A stretch of 64,000 nt of DNA, from positions 62,001 through 126,000 of the forward strand of contig NZ_JBGGTQ010000004.1 in assembly GCF_041320705.1 (NCBI RefSeq), given 5' to 3'. Below are positions 1 to 9,472 of this stretch, piece after piece. The stretch comes from Kineococcus mangrovi. GTDB taxonomy: Bacteria; Actinomycetota; Actinomycetes; Actinomycetales; Kineococcaceae. Below the pieces are notes generated by a model that did not search any database, was not told the DNA's origin, and saw only the letters and a program-made list of their open reading frames with translations. The translations under genes were made by a program, and so were the position numbers. Position 1 is the first letter of the stretch. Every line of letters starts with the position of its first letter.

Positions 1-1232
<1,232 letters not shown>

Positions 1233-1651
1233 GAGCAGGGAGTCTACGGAACCGCTCACGGTGCTCCGGGCCGTGCTCAACCACGTCCCGACCCGCTGTG
1301 CAGAGTGTCCAGCGGACTCACAGGTGCCGTGTCGCCAGGCAGCGGTGATGCTCCCGCGACACGACACCGGTGACGTTCCCGGCCTCCGTGGCGGTGACCC
1401 TCCCCGGCCCGCTCCACGACCTCGCGCTCGCCGCGAACGGCGCGGTGCCCGCCCTCGGCCGGTCCCGCCGCCGGTCCGACCCGGCGCTCACCCCGCGGGG
1501 GTGGGCGGGTGAGCGCCGTCGACGACGTGGCGGTCGTGGTGAAGAGCGGGGGGCTCCGCGCAGAGATCAGGGGATGGCAGGGTTCTCCCGGAGTCATGGA
1601 GTCGACCCGACGGCGATCGTGGCGAGGGCTGCCCGACGAAGGAGAACGCTG
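1233..1651. other. Intergenic stretch with coding-like remnant
   Basis: There is no complete gene here. Between about 1370 and 1510 the plus strand has nearly pure G/C third positions in the frame encoding a peptide beginning [14 protein letters not shown]. The frame beginning GTG at 1509 (VSAVDDVAVVVKSGG) takes over that bias for about 60 bases, and then it fades. The pattern suggests short remnants of one or two genes broken at the junction with the downstream accessory stretch. The promoter of the aspartokinase gene should also lie at the left end, but I cannot point to convincing boxes. Confidence 0.35.
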
Positions 1652-2194
1652 GTGGACCAACACCTCGACGATGGAGCCGTGCCGAACCTGCTCGTGCCCT
1701 TCGACCTGGACTGCGGGGAAGTGGTGCCCGGCCGCCATCTGTGGCTGCGGGGACTGCTCGACGACGGGACCTGGCCCGACGCCGACGGCAACCGACTCCC
1801 GGATGCCGCCGGTGACTCGACGCAGATGGTGTCGCTGGCGTGGGAGGTCGTGCCGCCCGTGGGACCTGACGATCCCGATGCCGAGACCTGGTACCAGAGC
1901 GACCTCGCGAGCGTGCGGTACGAGGTCGAACCACCGCTGTCCTGGGACATCGACACGGCCCAAGGCGTGGGGGGCGGCTCCATGGACACCCCGCCGGGCC
2001 GGCCTGCCTCTCGGGGGTCCGAGGGTCCCTACCCGTTGTCGCCGGAGGCACGACGCGTCACCTTCACCGTGACCCCGTACACGCACCGTCGTCGAGGTGA
2101 GGGTGGCCCTGGTGGTGTCAGCTGGGTGGTCCAGTCCGCAGGAGAGCCGGCGGGGCGCGCCGTGATCGATCTCGACGCCCGCGAAGCCTCGTAA
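1652..2194 (+). CDS. Hypothetical protein, 180 aa
   Basis: I do not recognise this protein. The GTG at 1652 has a strong ribosome binding site, AAGGAG at 1639-1644, seven bases upstream, which fixes the start although the frame stays open further upstream. The product is acidic in its first two thirds (many Asp, Glu and Pro), contains a Trp-rich segment (WYQSDLASVRYEVEPPLSWDI), a Gly/Pro-rich linker near residues 105-130 and a basic patch (HRRRGEGG) before the C-terminus. No signal peptide or membrane segment is evident. It points towards the next gene, which is on the opposite strand, with about 190 bases between them. Third-position GC is lower than in the flanking housekeeping genes, so a horizontally acquired or fast-evolving gene is likely. 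Confidence 0.6.
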   Translation: MDQHLDDGAVPNLLVPFDLDCGEVVPGRHLWLRGLLDDGTWPDADGNRLPDAAGDSTQMVSLAWEVVPPVGPDDPDAETWYQSDLASVRYEVEPPLSWDIDTAQGVGGGSMDTPPGRPASRGSEGPYPLSPEARRVTFTVTPYTHRRRGEGGPGGVSWVVQSAGEPAGRAVIDLDAREAS

Positions 2195-2382
2195 ATCCCC
2201 ACGCGCAGCACCCACTGACCAGCTCGCCGCCGCAACGCTGGTGGCGGGTGGTCGTGCCGCGTCGTACGACGTCGCGGTCACCCCGCGAGCCGGCACGTCG
2301 CTCTTCTCACCATCTCGTCGACGAGCGAACCGGGCACTGTTCCCGAACCTCCCAGTGTCGATGCAGCACTCGACACCTCAGC

Positions 2383-3237
2383 TCACACCGCCTCCAGCGC
2401 CCGAGTGCTCCAGTTCGAGCAGTCCACGACCTGCGGCCCCTCGTCCGTGAGCAGGACGAGCACCTTGCCACTGTCCATCGTCACGACGTCGCGGAAGGGA
2501 CTGCAAGGTCGATGCTCCAGGACCTCCGCATCGTGGGTGAGGCGCAGCAGCGACGTCTGGCCGTCATCCCACACCTGCACCAGAACCCACGTCGCGGTCA
2601 CCGGGTCGTGGACGACGTGTCCGAAGTGGCCAGCCCCAGCCACCCTCGCGCGCTCCCGGCCCTCGAGGTCGAGGAGGCGCAGTGGGCCACCGATCTCGCT
2701 GACCGCCAAGTGCTCCCCGTCGCCGGCCGCGAGCCAGACCGGGTTCAAACCTGTCGGGATCCGGGGCCCCAGCGGATCCAGCGAACCGTCCAGCAGTCGG
2801 AACCAGCCGCTGCCGACCGCCAGCGAGAGGTCCGGAGTCAGCGCGATCACCTGCAGCACGCCCCGCAGCGAACCCACCTCCTCCCCGGTGGCGGCGTCCA
2901 GGACCCGGGTGGGGCCCCGGTTGCAGCTGACGGCGACACGGCCTCCCGCCAGGGCGGTCAGGACCTGCACGTTGGTGCGGCTGCGGTCCTGCCACAACCG
3001 TTCACCGCTCAGGTCGTAGCCGCACACGCCGTGACGCGTGTACGCCCCGGCGACCACCACCGGCCGCTTCCCAGGGACCAACGCCACCCGACGGCCACCG
3101 AAGTCGTAGACCGTCTCGAACGTGGCGCAGCGCGCAGCCCGTTCGCGCGACCACACGTGCACGACCTGCTCGAACTCGGCTGTGACCAGCAGGTCTTCTG
3201 CCCACGGCAGCGCGGCGACCTCCCGCAGGTCGCTCAC
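2383..3237 (-). CDS. Propeller-like repeat protein (hypothetical)
   Basis: A 284-residue protein with recurring short beta-strand segments of the type seen in WD40 or PQQ-type propellers, for example LLVTAEFEQVVHVWSRE, VCGYDLSGERLWQDRS, RVLDAATGEEVGSLRG and LRLLDLEGRERARV. The repeats are degenerate, without clear Trp-Asp termini, so the fold is an inference. No signal peptide or membrane anchor is present, so it is probably cytoplasmic. The GTG at 3237 is preceded by GGGAGG about nine bases upstream; the frame is open further upstream but loses coding character. It is transcribed in the same direction as the frameshifted lipoprotein gene upstream of it. The function is unknown. Confidence 0.65.
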   Translation of the reverse strand: MSDLREVAALPWAEDLLVTAEFEQVVHVWSRERAARCATFETVYDFGGRRVALVPGKRPVVVAGAYTRHGVCGYDLSGERLWQDRSRTNVQVLTALAGGRVAVSCNRGPTRVLDAATGEEVGSLRGVLQVIALTPDLSLAVGSGWFRLLDGSLDPLGPRIPTGLNPVWLAAGDGEHLAVSEIGGPLRLLDLEGRERARVAGAGHFGHVVHDPVTATWVLVQVWDDGQTSLLRLTHDAEVLEHRPCSPFRDVVTMDSGKVLVLLTDEGPQVVDCSNWSTRALEAV

Positions 3238-3386
3238 CGGCGAACACCTCCCACGAGCTCGTCGAAGATCGTGCCGGGGAGTCTGGCCGATGCCTCCGAC
3301 ACAGTCGACGTCACGGTCATCCCGCGATGCGGGCACGGCCACGGCCGGCTGCGACCTCGCGGTCGTGCCGACGCGGTGAACCCCGG

Positions 3387-3883
3387 TCATGCCTCTTGGC
3401 AGCTGTCCAGGTCCTCGACCGCAGCAACGACGTCGACACAGCGCACGTGGGTCCATCCCCGGGACCCGAAGGAGTCCGCGGTGGCGTCGGTGAAGACCTC
3501 CAAGCCTTCACCGGGTAGCGCTCGGTAGTACGTCTCGATCGGGTCCCCCTCCACGGTGTGAGACGTCACGAGGACCTCAGCCCCCTCGCGCCGCCCGTCC
3601 GAGCTGAGCAGGCAGTCCTGCAGAGCCGCCGGATCGACCTGCCCCTGGCCGACGGTGACCGGGGCGCACCGCGGGAGGGCCGAACGTTCCCGGAACGCCG
3701 TCGGAGCTCCCTCAGGAGCGGGGATCTCAACGGTGGCACTCTGCTCCGGGGTCGTCGCTGCCGGGCTCGTGCTGGTCGGCGCTGACGACGCAGTCGGTGC
3801 CGAAGCATCGTCACACAGCTCGCACCTGCCAGGAGACCCACAGCGGCCATGAGGGCCAGACAGCCAGAGCGCACAGCAGCCAC
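3387..3883 (-). pseudogene. Frameshifted lipoprotein-like gene
   Basis: The last 120 or so codons form a clear reading frame (DDASAPTASSAPTS..., ending VEDLDSCQEA), but in that frame the N-terminus is a nonsensical Cys-rich string. In the adjacent frame the same DNA encodes a typical export signal, VAAVRSGCLALMAAVGLLAG followed by ASC, which looks like an imperfect lipobox. The two halves join exactly if one TG is removed from the TGTGTG run near 3814-3820, giving Ala-Ser-Cys-Asp-Asp. The mature part would have a Ser/Thr/Ala/Pro-rich linker and a small domain with four cysteines, a common layout for actinobacterial surface lipoproteins. The gene is therefore called as broken by a dinucleotide insertion; a sequencing error or slippage-based switching would look the same. 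GTG at 3883 is the best start, though no strong ribosome binding site is visible. Confidence 0.6.
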
Positions 3884-4093
3884 ACCACCAGTGAAGCAGC
3901 GGCAAGCTCTCGAAGGCCTGTTCAGGCGACCAGCGGAGGACACGGGAGACGTCACGGTCTTCCAGCAGTGCGCGCTGCCGCTGGCGACTGTCGGCGCCGC
4001 GGTCACGGCGATGGCCGCGTGGTCGATGGCAACGGGCTGCCTGGTCACGGTCGATGACTCGCGTCCCTGCTTGCTGCCCAGCAGACTCCCAGC

Positions 4094-4333
4094 GTGGACG
4101 ACCCGCAGGAAGGCGCCACCCCCGCCAGGATCGAGGTGCTCATCGGCGCAGCAGCCGTCGTCGGCGCCTCCGGCGTGATGTACCTGCTCAACGTCCTGGC
4201 AAGCAGCTCGACGTGCGACACGCTCACCAGAAGTGCTGGAGCCGCCGTGATCACACTGATCGGACTCCTCGCTGCGGGCCCCACCAGTCGTCGTACCGAG
4301 GCGATGCGACGACGTACCCCTCCCAGCGGTTGA
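4094..4333 (+). CDS. Small two-helix membrane protein (hypothetical)
   Basis: A 79-residue product with two hydrophobic segments, about residues 13-36 (IEVLIGAAAVVGASGVMYLL) and 47-62 (GAAVITLIGLLAAG), a polar N-terminus and a basic C-terminus (SRRTEAMRRR). This suggests a small inner-membrane protein with both ends in the cytoplasm. Third positions are G/C-rich in the first half. No ribosome binding site stands out before GTG 4094, which lowers confidence. Neighbours are the frameshifted lipoprotein gene, transcribed away, and the YunG-like gene, which points towards it. I do not recognise a family. Confidence 0.4.
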   Translation: MDDPQEGATPARIEVLIGAAAVVGASGVMYLLNVLASSSTCDTLTRSAGAAVITLIGLLAAGPTSRRTEAMRRRTPPSG

Positions 4334-4373
4334 GGCCCCGACCAGAGGCCCGGTCATCCCACCGTCCGCGTGC

Positions 4374-4778
4374 TCAGGATGAGGAGGATGACTGGGACCG
4401 CAGAGCCGCCGTGACTCTCTCCTGGAGCCGCAGGAACGGCTGTTCCCCAGATCCCCCGGAGTTTCGCCTGGTCGTGACCCGGCGCACGTTGGTCAGTGAC
4501 TCACCAGGGCTGAACTGGTCTCGGGTGAGGTCGAGCTCGATGCCCCCAGCGGTCACGTTCCAGTAGTGCACCCCGGCCACGCGGCCGTCGTGCTCGACGT
4601 CGGCGACCATCAGGTCACCGCCCAGCAGTCCTTGCAGGACCAGAGCGGTCGTTCCGCACTGCCCTCGTGAGGGCTGTCCGTTGCCACGGGCCATGTAGTC
4701 AGCTGACGCGAACGTGGTGTCGGGCCCCCACGACGAGCGCACTGCAGCTTCGATCGTGTTCAGGGTCAACGTCGGCAT
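4374..4778 (-). CDS. YunG-like protein
   Basis: A 134-residue soluble protein with the pattern of YunG-family proteins: a central GQCGTTALVLQGLLGGDL segment containing a conserved Cys, followed by GVHYWN and then ELDLTRDQF. The Cys, His and Asp are arranged as in papain or transglutaminase-like folds, so a thiol-dependent activity is conceivable, but the family has no established function that I can name. ATG 4778 is used; a GTG at 4796 in the same frame, with GGAGG fourteen bases further upstream, is an alternative start. The C-terminus ends in a serine tail. It sits in the accessory stretch between aspartokinase and recR and converges on the small membrane protein gene. Confidence 0.65.
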   Translation of the reverse strand: MPTLTLNTIEAAVRSSWGPDTTFASADYMARGNGQPSRGQCGTTALVLQGLLGGDLMVADVEHDGRVAGVHYWNVTAGGIELDLTRDQFSPGESLTNVRRVTTRRNSGGSGEQPFLRLQERVTAALRSQSSSSS

Positions 4779-4898
4779 GGGGGCATCGTGCCGCACGAGG
4801 ATGACGGTTCGCCTCCGGCTCGGGCGACCCCGGCCGATGTCGACCGCACGGTCTTCCTGTCGTCCGGGCGGTCATCTCGCGAGGCGGCCGGCCACCGG

Positions 4899-5155
4899 TC
4901 ACACGCACCGCCCGAACAACGATCCGACCACGAAGATCCCGCCCCGGACAACGGTGACCAGCCGGGTGCGGCGGCCATCCGCCAAGACCACCACCGCCTC
5001 GCCCGAGCAGTCCACGTCGGCTCCGAGGAGACCAACCCCACGGGGTCGTTCAGGCACCAGACACCGGTGAGCATCGCCCAGATCAACCATCCAGAGACCT
5101 GGTTGGCGCGGTTGCGCGGGACCTGCGCCGAGTCATCACCACGCCGGCTACCCAT
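4899..5155 (-). pseudogene. Frameshifted small membrane protein gene
   Basis: ATG 5155 has an excellent ribosome binding site (GAGGAG at 5165-5170, nine bases away). It opens a frame with a membrane-spanning segment, VSGWLIWAMLTGVWCLND. G/C-rich third positions then jump to the neighbouring frame, which encodes GADVDCSGEAVVVLADGRRT and a second hydrophobic stretch, VVRGGIFVVGSLF, and stops at 4899. The switch lies in the GTGGGG run near 5037-5042: adding one G restores a single protein of about 85 residues. I therefore read it as one gene with a one-base deletion in a homopolymer, real or artefactual. It is divergent from the RidA-like gene with a 46-base gap. The function is unknown. Confidence 0.5.
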
Positions 5156-5201
5156 CCGTCGATTCTCCTCGCCCGTCGGTGCTCGCTGCCATGCTGCGGT
5201 C

Positions 5202-5627
5202 ATGAGCGAGATCACCCGTCTGCGTCCCGAGGGGCTCGTGCACTCCCCGGCCTTCACCCACGTCGCCGTCGTGCCGCCTGGGGCGACCACGATCCACGTC
5301 GGCGGCCAGAACGCCGTCGACGCCCAGGGCGTGATCGTCGGCGGTGACGACGTCGCGGCCCAGACTCGACGCGTCATGGAGAACCTGCGCACCGCCCTGG
5401 CCGCCGCCGGCGCGGGCGTGCACGACCTGGTGTCGGTCACCATCCTGATCCTGGACACCGCCGACCTCGCAGCCGCCTACCCGGCCGCGGCCGCCGGCCT
5501 GGAGGGTGCCGCGCCGTTGGTGCAGGTCGCCCGGGTGGCCGGGCTCAGCGTGCCCGGCGCGCTGCTGGAGGTCAGCGCTGTGGCCGCCCTCGTCGCAACA
5601 CCGGCAGGGGCCGCAGACCCCGGGTAG
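5202..5627 (+). CDS. RidA/YjgF-family protein
   Basis: A 141-residue member of the RidA (YjgF/YER057c/UK114) family, whose founding members hydrolyse reactive enamine/imine intermediates of amino acid metabolism in the cytoplasm as trimers. The segments IHVGGQNAVDAQGVIVGGDD, QTRRVMENLRTALAAAG and the final strand LLEVSAVAAL match the family layout and length. The catalytic Arg of classical RidA, in an ARS-type strand, is replaced: the corresponding strand reads APLVQVARVAG. This points to a Rid subfamily without the classical deaminase chemistry. ATG 5202 fits the usual N-terminus. An upstream open frame exists but does not resemble the family. Confidence 0.8.
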   Translation: MSEITRLRPEGLVHSPAFTHVAVVPPGATTIHVGGQNAVDAQGVIVGGDDVAAQTRRVMENLRTALAAAGAGVHDLVSVTILILDTADLAAAYPAAAAGLEGAAPLVQVARVAGLSVPGALLEVSAVAALVATPAGAADPG

Positions 5628-5705
5628 TTCCCCGCTGTTCCTGCCGTGGATCTCACGGGTGTCCCGCGGTGCGTGCGCTGTCGTGAGCGGCGCGCAACGG
5701 ATCGG

Positions 5706-5725
5706 CCCCGGCACTGGCGCCGGGG
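5706..5725. terminator. Short GC hairpin between convergent genes
   Basis: CCCCGGC at 5706-5712 pairs with GCCGGGG at 5719-5725 across a six-base loop. It lies in the 166-base gap between the convergent RidA-like and DUF5063 genes and could end either transcript. There is no U-rich tail, as is common in such GC-rich genomes. Confidence 0.4.
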
Positions 5726-5793
5726 TCCTGACGCACCGCCGGTCGCCGACGTCGCGGGACACCGCGCAGCAGGGCTCGGGGGTTGCGGGCGGG

Positions 5794-6369
5794 TCAGGGG
5801 TGCAGGGCGTCGAACTCCGCCTCGGCGACCGTCTCGGCGTCGACGTCGAGGCGCAGGTGGGCCAGCAGCGACTGCAGCACCCGCAGCGCCGCCGTCGCCC
5901 GCGGCCCCCAGGAGGACAGGTAGGAGAACTGCCACCACCACAGCGCCTCGGTGAGGTCCCCGCGCTCGTGGTGGCGCAGCCCGTGCTCGAGGTCGGCCGC
6001 GACGGAGGCGAGGTCGTCGGACAGCGCCCCGCGCACGAGCTCGGCGTCGGTCAGGGGGTCGACGACGTCGGCGTAGTCGTCCAGGCCCTCCAGGACGTTG
6101 GCCAGGCTCGTCCGCACCGGGTCGACGTCGGGGTCCGGGCCGGCGTCGGGCTCGAAGCGCCGCGCGGGCACCACGTCGTCCACCGCGCCCAGCCGGGCCC
6201 CGGTGAGGAGCATCTGGCTGACCGCGAGGAGCAGGACCGACAGGGCGGCGGAGTCCAGCCGGCCCGTGGCGACCTCCGTGACGCTGGACAGGAACGCGCG
6301 GGCGTCGGCGGCCGTGGCGTCCGCGAGCGCGGTGAGGTCCGCGGAGAGGGCAGGGGTCGGGTCAGCCAT
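5794..6369 (-). CDS. DUF5063-domain protein
   Basis: A 191-residue acidic, mostly helical protein matching DUF5063 proteins found next to recR in actinobacteria. Features are an N-terminal helix ([21 protein letters not shown]), an Asp-rich middle and a conserved aromatic patch ([26 protein letters not shown]). No catalytic motif is evident. Its ATG at 6369 lies inside the end of recR (8-base overlap), so the two genes are almost certainly cotranscribed and translationally coupled. The recR neighbourhood suggests, but does not prove, a role connected to DNA maintenance. Confidence 0.8.
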   Translation of the reverse strand: MADPTPALSADLTALADATAADARAFLSSVTEVATGRLDSAALSVLLLAVSQMLLTGARLGAVDDVVPARRFEPDAGPDPDVDPVRTSLANVLEGLDDYADVVDPLTDAELVRGALSDDLASVAADLEHGLRHHERGDLTEALWWWQFSYLSSWGPRATAALRVLQSLLAHLRLDVDAETVAEAEFDALHP

Positions 6370-6961
6370 CGAGGGACCTCCGTCCGGCGAACGCCCGTCC
6401 GAGCGTCACCTCGTCCGCGTACTCCAGGTCGCCGCCGACCGGGAGGCCGGAGGCCAGGCGGGTCACCCGGATCCCCATCGGCTTCAGCAGCCGCGCCAGG
6501 TACGTCGCGGTCGCCTCGCCCTCGAGGTTCGGGTCCGTCGCGATGATCGTCTCGGTCACCTCGCCGTCGGACAAGCGGGACAGCAGCTCGCGCATCCGCA
6601 GGTCGTCCGGGCCGATGCCCTCCATCGGGCTGATCGCGCCGCCGAGGACGTGGTACCGGCCGCGGAACTCGCGCGTCTTCTCGATGGCCACGACGTCCTT
6701 GGCCTCCTCGACGACGCAGATGACGCCCGGGTCGCGCCGCGGGTCCCGGCACACCCGGCACAGCTCCTCCTGCGCCACGTTGCCGCACACCGCGCAGAAC
6801 CGGACGCGGCTCTTGACCTCGGTGAGCACCTCGGCGAGGCGCTTGACGTCCTCCGCGTCGGCCGCGAGCAGGTGGAACGCGATGCGCTGGGCGCTCTTGG
6901 GTCCCACGCCGGGGAGCCGACCGAGCTCGTCGATCAGGTCCTGGACGACTCCTTCGTACAC
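6362..6961 (-). CDS. recR: Recombination mediator RecR
   Basis: RecR helps load RecA onto gapped DNA with RecF and RecO. The 199-residue product has all family elements in order: an N-terminal helix-hairpin-helix ([20 protein letters not shown]), a four-cysteine zinc finger ([16 protein letters not shown]), a Toprim domain ([16 protein letters not shown]) and the [13 protein letters not shown] segment near the C-terminus. ATG 6961 gives the standard N-terminus [13 protein letters not shown]. It follows dnaX in the same direction with about 64 bases between them, the classic dnaX-recR order, and overlaps the DUF5063 gene. Confidence 0.97.
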   Translation of the reverse strand: MYEGVVQDLIDELGRLPGVGPKSAQRIAFHLLAADAEDVKRLAEVLTEVKSRVRFCAVCGNVAQEELCRVCRDPRRDPGVICVVEEAKDVVAIEKTREFRGRYHVLGGAISPMEGIGPDDLRMRELLSRLSDGEVTETIIATDPNLEGEATATYLARLLKPMGIRVTRLASGLPVGGDLEYADEVTLGRAFAGRRSLDG

Positions 6962-7025
6962 ACGGCGAGCCTACGGGGCCGTCCGGACACGGCCGGACCG
7001 GACGGCACCGGGGGCCGCCGGGCCC

Positions 7026-9191
7026 TCACGCGTCGTCGCTGAGCACCCGGCCGCCGAGGATCTGCTCCACGACCGCGATGCCCACGAGCCCGGCGTCCTC
7101 GGCGTCCTCGTCGTCCCGGCTGGGGGTGTCGTCCTCGGGTGCCACCGGGTTCGCCGGCGCCGCGACCGCCGCCGCGGCGGGCTCGGACCGGCGCGGCCGG
7201 GACAGCTGCTCCTCGCCGGGGTCGTCGATGGGCTCCTCCGGCGGGGGAGCGTCGGCGTAGTAGTCGTTGCCGGCGGGGGCGGGCGCCTGAGCGGCAGGCC
7301 GGGCTGCCTGCTGCTGCGGGGCCTGCTGCTGCGGGGCCCGCGGGGGCGGGGAGACCTGCTGACCCGGTGCGGGGGCGGGGCCGCGCGCGGGCTGCGCCGC
7401 CGCGGGGGCGGAGGGGCGGGCGGGGCTCGACCAGCCCCCGCGGGACGGCCGCTGCCCGCCCCCCCGGCCGCCACCACCGCCGCTGGACGCCTCGCCGCCG
7501 ACGGCCTGGACCTTGGCCTCGATGCCCGTCACCTGGAACAGCGCCTCGGCGACGAAACCCGCGTCGTTGCCGCGCGCGAAACGGGCCGCGAGCTGCGGGG
7601 AGCGGAACTGCAGGCTCAGCACCCCGCCGCGGAGGTCCGCGACGGTCGCGTTCTCGGCCACGAGGGACCAGGTGAGCCGCTTGACGGTGAAGAGGGCGCC
7701 GAGCACCTCGGTCCACAGGCGGCGGACCGTCTCGGCGTCACCCCCGGGCGCGGGCGCCGACGGCGGCGGTGCGTCGACCGGGACCGGCGTCGGGGCGGGT
7801 GCGCCGGACGGCCCGTCGGCGGGCGCGGTGGCGGTGGGTGCGGTGGCCGTGGGCGCGGGGCTCGCCTCGGGCGCGGGGGAGCCCGGGGTGCGGGCAGCCG
7901 GCCAGCCGCCACCGGTGGGCGCCGGGTCCGGCGCGGGCACCGGGTCGGTCGGCGTGGGCGTGGGGGCGGGGGTCGGTTCAGGGCGGGTGGCCGGTGCCGC
8001 GGCGGGGACGAGCGCGGGTGCCGGCGCCCCGCCCGCGGCGGAGAGGCGGCGTTCGAGCCGGTCCAGGCGCGTCCCGAGCCCGCCGTCGGCGTCCGCCCCG
8101 GGCAGCAGCAGGCGCGCGCACAGCAGTTCCAGCTGCAGCCGCGGCGACGTCGCGCCCGTCATCTGCTCCAGCCCGGCGGCCACGACGTCGGCCGCGCGCG
8201 ACAGCTCGGCCCGGCCCAGGTGGGCGGCCTGCGCCCGCAGCCGCTCCAGCGCGTCCTCGGGCACCGCCAGGGCGTCCCCGGCCGCGTCGCCCACGGCGGC
8301 CACGATGACGAGGTCGCGCAGGCGCTGCAGCAGGTCGTCGGCGAACCGGCGCGGTTCCTGGCCCGTGTCGACGACGCGTTCGACGGCCCGGAAGACGGTC
8401 GCGGCGTCGCCGGCGGCGACCGCCTCGACGACGTCGTCGAGCAGGGACGCGTGGGTGTACCCCAGGAGCGCGACCGCGATGTCGTAGGTGACGCCGTCGT
8501 CGCCGGCCCCGGCGATGAGCTGGTCGAGGACGGAGAGGGTGTCGCGGACGGACCCCCCGCCGGCGCGCACGACGAGGGGGAGCACGCCCTTGCCGATCTG
8601 GACGCCCTCCCGCTCGGCCAGCTCCCCGAGGTACGTCGTGAGCTGGGCCGGGGGCACGAGCCGGAACGGGTAGTGGTGCGTGCGCGAGCGGATCGTCGTC
8701 AGGACCTTGTCCGGCTCCGTCGTCGCGAAGACGAACTTCACGTGCGGCGGCGGTTCCTCGACCGTCTTCAGCAGCGCGTTGAAACCGGCCGGCGTGACCA
8801 TGTGGGCCTCGTCGAGGATGTACACCTTGAACCGGTCGCGCGCCGGGGCGAAGGAGACCCGCTCGCGCAGGTCGCGGGCGTCGTCGACACCGTTGTGCGA
8901 GGCCGCGTCGATCTCGACGACGTCGATGCTGCCCGGGCCGCCGTTGGCCAGGTCGCGGCAGGAGTCGCACGTCCCGCACGGCGTCGGGGTGGGGCCCTGC
9001 GCGCAGTTCAGGCAGCGGGCCAGGATGCGGGCGCTCGTCGTCTTGCCGCACCCGCGGGGACCGGAGAAGAGGTAGGCGTGCGTCACGCGGCCCTTGGACA
9101 GCGCGTGCACCAGCGGGGTCGTGACGTGCTCCTGGCCGATGACCTCGGAGAAGGTCTCGGGCCGGTACCGGCGGTAGAGCGCTGTCGTCAC
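7026..9191 (-). CDS. dnaX: DNA polymerase III subunits gamma/tau
   Basis: The clamp-loader ATPase of the replicative polymerase, 721 residues from GTG 9191. The AAA+ domain has Walker A GPRGCGKTTSAR (about residue 44), a four-cysteine zinc site (CLNC then CGTCDSC, residues 60-78), DEAHMV as Walker B and a sensor segment in FATTEPDKV. After about residue 370 comes a long Pro/Ala-rich linker, then a conserved tau-type domain (VRRLWTEVLGALFTVKRLTWSL) and a second low-complexity tail. The frame stays open upstream for 84 codons, but that part overlaps the SRP RNA gene and has no family match, so VTTALYRRYRPETF is taken as the start. No frameshift signal for a separate gamma form was identified. 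Confidence 0.95.
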   Translation of the reverse strand: MTTALYRRYRPETFSEVIGQEHVTTPLVHALSKGRVTHAYLFSGPRGCGKTTSARILARCLNCAQGPTPTPCGTCDSCRDLANGGPGSIDVVEIDAASHNGVDDARDLRERVSFAPARDRFKVYILDEAHMVTPAGFNALLKTVEEPPPHVKFVFATTEPDKVLTTIRSRTHHYPFRLVPPAQLTTYLGELAEREGVQIGKGVLPLVVRAGGGSVRDTLSVLDQLIAGAGDDGVTYDIAVALLGYTHASLLDDVVEAVAAGDAATVFRAVERVVDTGQEPRRFADDLLQRLRDLVIVAAVGDAAGDALAVPEDALERLRAQAAHLGRAELSRAADVVAAGLEQMTGATSPRLQLELLCARLLLPGADADGGLGTRLDRLERRLSAAGGAPAPALVPAAAPATRPEPTPAPTPTPTDPVPAPDPAPTGGGWPAARTPGSPAPEASPAPTATAPTATAPADGPSGAPAPTPVPVDAPPPSAPAPGGDAETVRRLWTEVLGALFTVKRLTWSLVAENATVADLRGGVLSLQFRSPQLAARFARGNDAGFVAEALFQVTGIEAKVQAVGGEASSGGGGGRGGGQRPSRGGWSSPARPSAPAAAQPARGPAPAPGQQVSPPPRAPQQQAPQQQAARPAAQAPAPAGNDYYADAPPPEEPIDDPGEEQLSRPRRSEPAAAAVAAPANPVAPEDDTPSRDDEDAEDAGLVGIAVVEQILGGRVLSDDA

Positions 9192-9271
9192 GGGTCCGAG
9201 GCTAACCCGCCCCGGCGACACGCCCGCGGGCCGCGGCGACGGGCTGTGGACGGGGCCGGAGGGGAACGAAG

Positions 9272-9368
9272 GGACCCCCCGCACACCCGCCAGAGCCCAT
9301 CTACCCTTGCTGCCTTCCGGCCCTGGGGGGGTTTGACGGGGTGACGCCGCACGAGGGGTCTGCGACCA
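9272..9368 (-). ncRNA. ffs: Signal recognition particle RNA (small, 4.5S type)
   Basis: Read on the minus strand, the segment carries the invariant SRP domain IV signature CCGGAAGGCAGCA flanked by complementary arms (the GGGCC side and the GGGTAGATGGGCTC side), and outer arms GACCCC and GGGGTC that close the long hairpin. The roughly 97-base length fits the small actinobacterial form. It guides ribosomes making membrane proteins, together with Ffh and FtsY. It lies between dnaX and tRNA-Ser(GGA), a common actinobacterial arrangement. The ends are approximate, set by the pairing outer arms. Confidence 0.9.
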
Positions 9369-9472
9369 CCGTACGACAGCCCCCGGCCCCGGGTCCAACC
9401 GCCTCCCCGGGCACCCCGTCGGTGCGAGGGCCGTCACGAGCACCCGTCACGGCGCGCTACGCTGGAGGCACT

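Noticed and set aside
3849-4178. Plus-strand frame with one hydrophobic segment (CALPLATVGAAVTAMAAW)
   Set aside because: It overlaps the lipoprotein gene start antisense and the small membrane protein gene in another frame, and its first half has weak coding bias. Possible but not supported.
1233-5200. Prophage or integrative element
   Set aside because: No integrase, recombinase, phage structural gene, tRNA attachment site or flanking direct repeat is visible.
9192-9443. 84-residue N-terminal extension of DnaX
   Set aside because: It would run through the SRP RNA gene and has no resemblance to DnaX; GTG 9191 matches the family start.
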